Assembly: GCF_037975245.1 (NCBI RefSeq)
Contig: NC_092577.1
Span: forward strand, 15,168,513-15,232,512
DNA length: 64,000 nt
From: Apostichopus japonicus
Lineage: Eukaryota; Echinodermata; Holothuroidea; Aspidochirotida; Stichopodidae
Direction of reading: 5' to 3'
This document shows positions 49,601 to 61,600 of the stretch, piece by piece (positions within the stretch are counted from its first letter, which is position 1; each line of letters begins with the position of its first letter). Below the pieces are notes generated by a model. That model made no database searches. It worked only from the letters and a program-made list of their open reading frames with translations, and had not been told where the DNA came from. The translations under genes were made by a program, and so were the position numbers.

Positions 49601-52600
49601 ATGACAAAACGCATTCATAACTCTACAGTTCATTCCGTTCGTTTTTCGCGGAATTTTATCGTCACTGAAAATCTGACTAGCCTGCTTGCGATATTGCCGA
49701 CACAAAGTGTATGTATCTCACTCATAAATGTTATTTTCGTTTAATTTTCGAGCCTTACCAATGTCGTTATCTTCGATTGTTACCGTTACAGTGCTCATGG
49801 TCGGGTTGGCGACGGCATTGCCGTCAACACCAGCAATCGAAATGATAAAGTTTTCATTCATTTCGATGACGTCATCATCGAGTATTACAACATTTGAACT
49901 GCCAGCTACTTCTCCTGCACTTATCATGACGCTTGAAGTAATAATCTGGTAGTCCGCGTTTTCTGATGCGGTAATTTCTTCATAATGTAAAGCTGTGGGG
50001 ATTCGTGGAAAAGAATATTGAAATAAAAAAAGTGATGGATCTTTTATTCAATATATTCACTTCAGTTTCGTAACGAAGAAGCTTCGAATTTTAACTGCAT
50101 CATGTTTCGGAACCCGTTTTTAAGTCAAATTACTGACAACGATCATGATCGTTTATTTACTTATTACATCTCTACCGGTATTTCTCGAGAACCTATTCAA
50201 ATGTAAGATAATCCATGCTATAAAAAGACCTAAACTCTTTTCTTGCTTTCAATAAATGCAAAATACAAATATTTAACAAGTTACAGAAAGGAAATACGCC
50301 AAGTTCCGACTTATATCATCTTGGTAAAATTTGAATACTCACATACAGTAACGTCCTCGAAAGACAATGGACTCGACATTTCTATTAGAATGATGGCGCT
50401 GGCATCTTCGATAACAGAAGGCGGATTGATATCAAGAGAAATCATTGGTTGAATATCTAAGAATTAGAAAATGATAAGTAGTTGGAAATACGTGTTTCGA
50501 TTTGCTATCGTAACTAATTAATCCAATCTAAAATATAACCATTTAATTTAGTATCTCGATGTCCATAAACTAAGTATCTTGATCTTAATGTATCCTACAG
50601 TAACTTATGAAACTTTTGCTTTGGTAAATGAATTACTTTCTTCATTGAAGAGCGGGTATGAAGTATTGTGGCAACAGCTTCAAGAAACGCTTCTGGGCGA
50701 TCAATATGTGGTCATTTTACCTGAATCTTAAATTGTGTGGACTTAATAGTCACAGTTTCATTATCATTCATGCCAAATGAGATAGAGCTCAAGAATGATT
50801 TAAAGGTATTCCACTTGACTATGTAACTTGTGGTCCGCTAAAACATTTCAAACTTTGTCGTCAACTATTGCCCATGTACAGACAAACTTGGTGCTTTTGG
50901 ACAAAAGGAAAATAATTTCAAATGACATGAAGGTATCGAAGAGTTGTTAAGGAGTCACTTTTATTCTTTTAATCTTCATGACGTGCAAACTGGAATGCTA
51001 GTTTATTTACAACAAAGCTCGGAATTATCCATGTTCGCGATTGGGTCAGGAAAGAACAGCACTTCTGTCCACTCACTAAGCCGACTTGCAGTCTTTGTTA
51101 TTTAGGCTTCGGTAGTTTCCTCCAAAAGTACATCCAACGGTCCATAGCCGATGGCAAGTTGTTGAGAATTAAGAACATCTATCACTTGAGATAAATCATT
51201 AACTTACTTCATCTTTAGACTTTTGATTTATCAATTATTTTGCAGACACATGTGTACATCTTTCAAGAATATCGTGATATTTCAAGGAGAATATTCGGCA
51301 ATTATGAAGGACTCACCGTCGTCCACTATGGTTATTACAGTCGTGCAGCTCGATCCAATCTGTAATGGTTCATCTACGTCTGTAATTATCACTTGAAATG
51401 TTTCCGTGTCTTCAGTAATGAAGTCGTTGATGATTGCAATGTTAACATTTATTGTTCCTACCAACATCGGAATAGTTACAAAAATAGTATCATCTCCTCC
51501 AAAATCGTCTCCTTGATCAGCTGTTATTGCCATGACTTGTAAAGCTGCGAGAAAATTTTACACTTGTCAATATATTCTCTTCAGATGCAACATTTCAATT
51601 TAAATATGCAAAGAAGCTGTCATAATAATGATACCTTGGGTCTGACATATTCAATGAATTTATACAATAACGCACAATAGATCATTCCGTCGTGTTAGGC
51701 CGTTGTCTTCATCTACATCCGTTTACAATACTGGAAAAATAAATGTCAAACGTTCACACAACCTAATACAGATAGGGATCGAGGCATATTCAAACTTCTA
51801 AAGATCAGAATTATTAATTATTTTGCTCGAGAAGAAACCTTTAATCGGAATGTATAGCATAGGCAAATGCTTTAAGGTTTTCGGGTTTTATCACATTGTT
51901 AAAAGCACTTACTGACTAAAATGTTCCTATCAGGTATCAAGGGCAAATTGATTCCAAGCGGGACAACAACGACACCATCACTTTCGCTGACACTGATTGC
52001 CACTTCCGGGAAACAAACAATGCCTGTTAATGAACAAGATTATAAACAAAGCAATATAATAATGCTATCAATATAACAGTAGTACTTAAAACTAATCTGT
52101 CATTGATGGTAGATGAAGAGAGGAAAACATTATAAGTAACATGAATGATAAAAAGCATTCATAACTCTACAGTTCATTCCGTTCGTTTTTCGCGGAATTT
52201 TATCGTCACTGAAAATCTGACTATCCTACTTGCGATACTGCCGACACAAAGTGTATGTATCTCACTCATAAATGTTATTTTCGTTTAATTTTCGAGCCTT
52301 ACCAATGTCGTTATCTTCGATTGTAACCGTTACAGTGCTCATGGTCGGGTTGGCGACGGCATTGCCGTCAACACCAGCAACCGAAATGATAAAGTTTTCA
52401 TTCATTTCGATGACGTCATCATCGAGTATTACAACATTTGAACTGCCAGCTACTTCTCCTGCACTTATCATGACGCTTGAAGTAATAATCTGGTAGTCCG
52501 CGTTTTCTGATGCGGTAATTTCTTCATAATGTAAAGCTGTGGGGATTCGTGGAAAAGAATATTGAAATAAAAAAAGTGATGGATCTTTTATTCAATATAT

Positions 52601-55600
52601 TCACTTCAGTTTCGTAACGAAGAAGCTTCGAATTTTAACTGCATCATGTTTCGGAACCCGTTTTTAAGTCAAATTACTGACAACGATCATGATCGTTTAT
52701 TTACTTATTACATCTCTACCGGTATTTCTCGAGAACCTATTCAAATGTAAGCCAATCCATGCTATAAAAAGACCTCAACTCTTTTCTTGCTTTCAATGAA
52801 TGCAAAATACAAATATTCAACAAGTTACAGAAAGGAAATACGCCAAGTTCCGACTTATATCATCTTGGTAAAATTTGAATACTCACATACAGTAACGTTC
52901 TCGAAAGACAATGGACTCGACATTTCTATTAGAATGATGGCGCTGGCATCTTCGATAACAGAAGGCGGATTGATATCAAGAGAAATCATTGGTTGAATAT
53001 CTAAGAAATAGAAAATGATAAGTAGTTGGAAATACGTGTTGCGATTTGCTATCGTAACTTATTAATCCAATCTAAAATATAACCATTTAATTTAGTATCT
53101 CGATGTCCATAAACTAAGTATCTTGATCTTAATGTATCCTACAGTAACTTATGAAACTTTTGCTTTGGTAAATGAATTACTTTCGTCATTGAAGAGCGGG
53201 TTTCAAGTATTGTGGCAACAGCTTCAAGAAACGCTTCTGGGCGATCAATATGTGGTCATTTTACCTGAATCTGAAATTGTGTGGACTTAATAGTCACAGT
53301 TTCATTATCATTCATGCCAAATGAGATAGAGCTCAAGAATGATTTAAAGGTATTCCACTTGACTATGTAACTTGTGGTCCGCTAAAACATTTCAAACTTT
53401 GTCGTCAACTATTGCCCATGTACAGACAAACTTGGTGCTTTTGGACAAAAGGAAAATAATTTCAAATGACATGAAGGTATCGAAGAGTTGTTAAGGAGTC
53501 ACTTTTATTCTTTTAATCTTCATGACGTGCAAAATGGAATGCTAGTTTATTTACATCAAAGCTCGGAATTATCCATGTTCGCGATTGGGTCAGGAAAGAA
53601 CAGCACTTCTGTCCACTCACTAAGCCGACTTGCAGTCTTTGTTATTTAGGCTTCGGTAGTTTCCTCCAAAAGTACATCCAACGGTCCATAGCCGATGGCA
53701 AGTTGTTGAGAATTAAGAACATCTATCACTTGAGATAAATCATTAACTTACTTCATCTTTAGACTTTTGATTTATCAATTATTTTGCAGACACATGTGTA
53801 CATCTTTCAAGAATATCGTGATATTTCAAGGAGAATATTCGGCAATTATCAAGGGCTCACCGTCGTCCACTATGGTTATTACAGTCGTGCAGCTCGATCC
53901 AATCTGTAATGGTTCATCTACGTCTGTAATTATCACTTGAAATGTTTCCGTGTCTTCAGTAATGAAGTCGTTGATGATTGCAATGTTAACATTTGTTGTT
54001 CCTACCAACATCGGAATAGTTACAAAAATAGTCTCATCTCCTCCAAAATCGTCTCCTTGATCAGCTGTTATTGCCATGACTTGTAAAGCTGCGAGAAAAT
54101 TTTACACTTGTCAATATATTCTCTACAGATGCAACATTTCAATTTAAATATGCAAAGAAGCTGTCATAATAATGATATCTTGGGTCTGACATATTCAATG
54201 AATTTATACAATAACGCACAATAGATCATTCCGTCGTGTTAGGCCGTTGTCTTCATCTACATCCGTTTACAATACTGGGAAAAATAAATGTCAAACGTTC
54301 ACACAACCTAATACTGATAGGGATCGAGGCATATTCAAACTTCTAAAGATCAGAATTATTAATTATTTTGCTGGAGAAGAAACCTTTAATCGGAATGTTT
54401 AGCATAAGCAAATGCTTTAAGGTTTTCGGGTTTTATCACATTGTTAAAAGCACTTACTGACTAAAATGTTCCTATCAGGTATCAAGGGCAAATTGATTCC
54501 AAGCGGGACAACAACGACACCATCACTTTCACTGACACTGAGTGCCACTTCCGGGAAACAAACATTGCCTGTTAATGAACAAGATTATAAACAAAGCAAT
54601 ATAATAATGCTACCAATATAACAGTAGTACTTAAAACTAATCTGTCATTGATGGTAGATGAAGAGAGGAAAACATTATAAGTAACATGAATGATAAAAAG
54701 CATTCATAACTGTACAGTTCATTCCGTTCGTTTTTCGCGGAATTTTATCGTCACTGAAAATCTGACTAGCCTACTTGCGATATTGCCGACACAAAGTGTA
54801 TGTATCTCACTCATAAATGTTATTTTCGTTTAATTTTCGAGCCTTACCAATGTCGTTATCTTCGATTGTAACCGTTACAGTGCTCATGGTCGGGTTGGCG
54901 ACGGCATTGCCGTCAACACCAGCAATCGAAATGATAAAGTTTTCATTCATTTCGATGACGTCATCATCGAGTATTACAACATTTGAACTGCCAGCTACTT
55001 CTCCTGCTCTTATCATGACGCTTGAAGTAATAATCTGGTAGTCCGCGTTTTCTGATGCGGTAATTTCTTCATAATGTAAAGCTGTGGGGATTCGTGGAAA
55101 AGAATATTGAAATAAAAAAAGTGATGGATCTTTTATTCAATATATTCACTTCAGTTTCGTAACGAAGAAGCTTCGAATTTGAACTGCCTCATGTTTCGGA
55201 ACCCGTTTTTAAGTCAAATTACTGACAACGATCATGATCGTTTATTTACTTATTACATCTCTACCGGTATTTCTCGAGAACCTATTCAAATGTAAGCCAA
55301 TCCATGCTATAAAATGACCTCAACTCTTTTCTTGCTTTCAATGAATGCAAAATACAAATATTCAACAAGTTACAGAAAGGAAATACGCCAAGTTCCGACT
55401 TATATCATCTTGGTAAAATTTGAATACTCACATACAGTAACGTTCTCGAAAGACAATGGACTCGACATTTCTATTAGAATGATGGCGCTGGCATCTTCGA
55501 TAACAGAAGGCGGATTGATATCAAGAGAAATCATTGGTTGAATATCTAAGAAATAGAAAATGATAAGTAGTTGGAAATACGTGTTGCGATTTGCTATCGT

Positions 55601-58600
55601 AACTTATTAATCCAATCTAAAATATAACCATTTAATTTAGTATCTCGATGTCCATAAACTAAGTATCTTGATCTTAATGTATCCTACAGTAACTTATGAA
55701 ACTTTTGCTTTGGTAAATGAATTACTTTCTTCATTGAAGAGCGGGTTTCAAGTATTGTGGCAACAGCTTCAAGAAACGCTTCTGGGCGATCAATATGTGG
55801 TCATTTTACCTGAATCTGAAATTGTGTGGACTTAATAGTCACAGTTTCATTATCATTCATGCCAAATGAGATAGAGCTCAAGAATGATTTAAAGGTATTC
55901 CACTTGACTATGTAACTTGTGGTCCGCTAAAACATTTCAAACTTTGTCGTCAACTATTGCCCATGTACAGACAAACTTGGTGCTTTTGGACAAAAGGAAA
56001 ATAATTTCAAATGACATGAAGGTATCGAAGAGTTGTTAAGGAGTCACTTTTATTCTTTTAATCTTCATGACGTGCAAAATGGAATGCTAGTTTATTTACA
56101 TCAAAGCTCGGAATTATCCATGTTCGCGATTGGGTCAGGAAAGAACAGCACTTCTGTCCACTCACTAAGCCGACTTGCAGTCTTTGTTATTTAGGCTTCG
56201 GTAGTTTCCTCCAAAAGTACATCCAACGGTCCATAGCCGATGGCAAGTTGTTGAGAATTAAGAACATCTATCACTTGAGATAAATCATTAACTTACTTCA
56301 TCTTTAGACTTTTGATTTATCAATTATTTTGCAGACACATGTGTACATCTTTCAAGAATATCGTGATATTTCAAGGAGAATATTCGGCAATTATCAAGGG
56401 CTCACCGTCGTCCACTATGGTTATTACAGTCGTGCAGCTCGATCCAATCTGTAATGGTTCATCTACGTCTGTAATTATCACTTGAAATGTTTCCGTGTCT
56501 TCAGTAATGATGTCGTTGATGATTACAATGTTAACATTTGTTGTTCCTACCAACATCGGTATAGTTACAAAAATAGTCTCATCTCCTCCAAAATCGTCTC
56601 CTTGATCAGCTGTTATTGCCATGACTTGTAAAGCTGCGAGAAAATTTTACACTTGTCAATATATTCTCTTCAGATGCAACATTTCAATTTAAATATGCAA
56701 AGAAGCTGTCATAATAATGATATCTTGGGTCCGACATATTCAATGAATTTATACAATAACGCACAATAGATCATTCCGTCGTGTTAGGCCGTTGTCTTCA
56801 TCTACATCCGTTTACAATACTGGAAAAATAAATGTCAAACGTTCACACAACCTAATACTGATAGGGATCGAGGCATATTCAAACTTCTAAAGATCAGAAT
56901 TATTAATTATTTTGCTGGAGAAGAAACCTTTAATCGGAATGTATAGCATAGGCAAATGCTTTAAGGTTTTCGCGTTTTATCACATTGTTAAAAGCACTTA
57001 CTGACTAAAATGTTCCTATCAGGTATCAAGGGCAAATTGATTCCAAGCGGGACAACAATGACACCATCACTTTCGCTGACACTGATTGCCACTTCCGGGA
57101 AACAAACATTGCCTGTTAATGAACAAGATTATAAACAAAGCAATATAATAATGCTACCAATATAACAGTAGTACTTAAAACTAATCTGTCATTGATGGTA
57201 GATGAAGAGAGGAAAACATTATAAGTAACATGAATGACAAAACGCATTCATAACTCTACAGTTCATTCCGTTCGTTTTTCGCGGAATTTATCGTCACTGA
57301 AAATCTGACTAGCCTACTTGCGATATTGCCGACACAAAATGTATGTATCTCACTCATAAATGTTATTTTCGTTTAATTTTCGAGCCTTACCAATGTCGTT
57401 ATCTTCGATTGTAACCGTTACAGTGCTCATGGTCGGGTTGGCGACGGCATTGCCGTGAACACCAGCAATCGAAATGATAAAGTTTTCATTCATTTCGATG
57501 ACGTCATCATCGAGTATTACAACATTTGAACTGCCAGCTACTTCTCCTGCTCTTATCATGACGCTTGAAGTACTAATCTGGTAGTCCGCGTTTTCTGATG
57601 CGGTAATTTCTTCATAATGTAAAGCTGTGGGGATTCGTGGAAAAGAATATTGAAATAAAAAAAGTGATGGATCTTTTATTCAATATATTCACTTCAGTTT
57701 CGTAACGAAGAAGCTTCGAATTTGAACTGCCTCATATTTCGGAACCCGTTTTTAAGTCAAATTACTGACAACGATCATGATCGTTTATTTACTTATTACA
57801 TCTCTACCGGTATTTCTCGAGAACCTATTCAAATGTAAGCCAATCCATGCTATAAAAAGACCTAAACTCTTTTCTTGCTTTCAATGAATGCAAAATACAA
57901 ATATTCAACAAGTTACAGAACGAAAATACGCCAAGTTCCGACTTATATCATCTTGGTAAAATTTGAATACTCACATACAGTAACGTTCTCGAAAGACAAT
58001 GGACTCGACATTTCTATTAGAATGATGGCGCTGGCATCTTCGATAACAGAAGGCGGATTGATATCAAGAGAAATCATTGGTTGAATATCTAAGAAATAGA
58101 AAACGATAAGTAGTTGGAAATACGTGTTGCGATTTGCTATCGTAACTTATTAATCCAATCTAAAATATAACCATTTAATTTAGTATCTCGATGTCCATAA
58201 ACTAAGTATCTTGATCTTAATGTATCCTACAGTAACTTATGAAACTTTTGCTTTGGTAAATGAACTACTTTCTTCATTGAAGAGCGGGTTTCAAGTATTG
58301 TGGCAACAGCTTCAAGAAACGCTTCTGGGCGATCAATATGTGGTCATTTTACCTGAATCTGAAATTGTGTGGACTTAATAGTCACAGTTTCATTATCATT
58401 CATGCCAAATGATATGGAGCTCAAGAATGATTTAAAGGTATTCCACTTGACTATGTAACTTGTGGTCCGCTAAAACATTTCAAACTTTGACGTCAACTAT
58501 TGCCCATGTACAGACAAACTTTGTGCTTTTGGACAAAAGGAAAATAATTTCAAATGACATGAAGGTATCGAAAAGTTGTTAAGGAGTCAGTTTTATTCTT

Positions 58601-61600
58601 TTAATCTTCATGACGTGCAAAATGGAATGCGAGTTTATTTACAACAAAGCTCGAAATAAGTAAGTAAGTAAGTAAGTAAAACTTTATTTCATCCCAAAAG
58701 GGAAAATACAAGCTCGCATATGTACATATAAGACAAATACAAGATGATAAAGAGTAAAAAGATATAAGAATGACAAACATGAGAGTATCAGAGAATTAAA
58801 GTATAAAAGTTTAAAGGCGTGATGATAAAACAAATGAAACACCCGAATAGATATGTACAAATAAGACAAATACAAGATGATAAAGAGTAAAAAGACATAA
58901 GAATGGCAAACAAAGAGTATCAAAGAATTAAAGTATAAAAGTATAAAGGCGTGATAATATAACAAATGAACACCCGTATGGATGGCAAGAACGGGAAGAT
59001 AAAGCAGGCAACTAACGATTGAAACGGAAATTAAAGAGCTTAATGCACTGAGGGATAAAGGAAGATTTGTGTCGATTTGTTATTGCACTCGGAAGCCTCA
59101 TCCGCCCACTGCGAGATATTATTGCACTGTTGAGATTGAGAAACAATGGGTGATTCTCGTCGGCAAGGATGGCGTCGAGCTTAGACTCTATAACATTATG
59201 ATACATACACTCCATTGTGAGCTGGTCCCCACCCAGAATACGGTTAGCCTGTCTGATAACAGAATCAATGCGACTCTTATCGTAAGCAGTCACATTACCA
59301 CCCCAGCAAGTCATACAATATTTAAACACGCTACAAATGACTGAGTTATAAAATATAGTGAGGATACGACTGTCAATGTTAAATTTACCCATTCTACGGA
59401 GACAGTATAGTCTAGGGTTTACTCTCTTTACCAAATAATCTATATGCTCATGCCACGCCAGTTGATCATCAATAACAACACCAAGATATTTATAGGATGA
59501 GACTTGTTCTACGGGATTTTCTTTAATCACAACCTCTCTTGGTTGACCCTTGACCCTTCTAAAATCAATATTCATTTCCTTTGTTTTTTTTAACATTAAG
59601 TTCCAGGAAGTTCTTATCACAATAACCGACGAAATGATTAATTTCTTCCACATATTCCCTGTCATCATCCTTTTTAATCAAACCGACTAAGGCTGTATCA
59701 TCTGCAAATTTAATTAAATGGCAACTGTCAGACGAGGATCTCACATCCGACGTGTACAGAGTGAATAAAAATGGGGCTAGAACGGTTCCTTGTGGAGCAC
59801 CAGTATTTGAGTATTGGACATCTGACATACAGTTGGATGAGCTAATGTGAACATATTGAGAACGATTGGTAAGGTAGTTGAGTATCCAAAAAATGAGATC
59901 ATGTGAAATATTCATATTTAACATCTTGTCGGCCAAAACATGAGGTTGAATTGTGTTAAACGCAGATGAAAAATCAAAGAACATAATTCTGGCAGAATGA
60001 CCTGATTTAGAATGTTCAAGGTGGGAATACAATTTCTCCAAGCAATTTAAGACCGCGTCCTCTGTATTGCGATGGGCCCTATAAGCATATTGTTGAGGGT
60101 CGAGGTAGTCATCGACTAACGGCTTTATGTGCCGCAGTACAATTCGTTCACACGACTTCATCAGGACAGAAGTAAGGGCCAGAGGGCGAAGGTCATTCAT
60201 GCAGGATATGACAGCCTTTTTGGCTACTGGAATAATACAAGAGCGTTTCCATGATACGGGTATTGTTTTTGTACAGAATGAAAGATTAAAAATGTGAGTA
60301 AAAATGTCGGCAAGTTGATTGGCACAGGTTTTCAATACAATTATCCATGTTCGCGATTGGGTCAGGAAAGAACAGCACTTCTGTCCACTCACTAAGCCGA
60401 CTTGCAGTCTTTGTTATTTAGGCTTCGGTAGTTTCCTCCAAAAGTACATCCAACGATCCTTAGCCGATGGCAAGTTGTTGAGAATTAAGAACATCTATCA
60501 CTTGAGATAAATCATTAACTTACTTCATCTTTAGACTTTTGATTTATCAATTATTTTGCAGACACATGTGTACATCTTTCAAGAATATCGTGATATTTCA
60601 AGGAGAATATTCGGCAATTATGGAGGACTCACCGTCGTCCACTATAGTTATTACCGTCGTACAGCTCGATCCAATCTGTAATGGTTCATCTACGTCTGTA
60701 ATTATCACTTGAAATGTTTCCGTGTCTTCAGTAATGAAGTCGTTGATGATTACAATGTTAACATTTATTGTTCCTACCAACTTCGGTATAGTTACAAAAA
60801 TAGTCTCATCTCCTCCAAAATCGTCTCCTTGATCAGCTGTTATTGCCATGACTTGTAAAGCTGCGAGAAAATTTTACACTTGTCAATATATTCTCTTCAG
60901 ATGCAACATTTCAATTTAAATATGCAAAGAAGCTGTCATAATAATGATATCTTGGGTCCGACATATTCAATGAATTTATACAATAACGCACAATAGATCA
61001 TTCCGTCGTGTTAGGCCGTTGTCTTCATCTACATCCGTTTACAATACTGGAAAAAATAAATGTCAAACGTTCACACAACCTAATGCTGATAGGGATCGAG
61101 GCATATTCAAACTTCTAAAGATCAGAATTATTAATTATTTTGCTCGAGAAGAAACCTTTAATCGGAATGTTTAGCATAGGCAAATGCTTTAAGGTTTTCG
61201 GATTTTATCACATTGTTAAAAGCACTTACTGACTAAAATGTTCCTATCAGGTATCAAGGGCAAATTGATTCCAAGCGGGACAACAACGACACCATCACTT
61301 TCGCTGACACTGATTGCCACTTCCGGGAAACAAACATTGCCTGTTAATGAACAAGATTATAAACAAAGCAATATAATAATGCTACCAATATAACAGTAGT
61401 ACTTAAAACTAATCTGTCATTGATGGTAGATGAAGAGAGGAAAACATTATAAATAACATGAATGACAAAACGCATTCATAACTCTACAGTTCATTCCGTT
61501 CGTTTTTCGCGGAATTTATCGTCACTGAAAATCTGACTAGCCTACTTGCGATATTGCCGACACAAAATGTATGTATCTCACTCATAAATGTTATTTTCGT

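Noticed and set aside
49728-58084. Repeated plus-strand open frames of 69-75 codons across the cassette array
   Set aside because: They are antisense shadows of the Calx-beta exons, recurring only because the exons recur.
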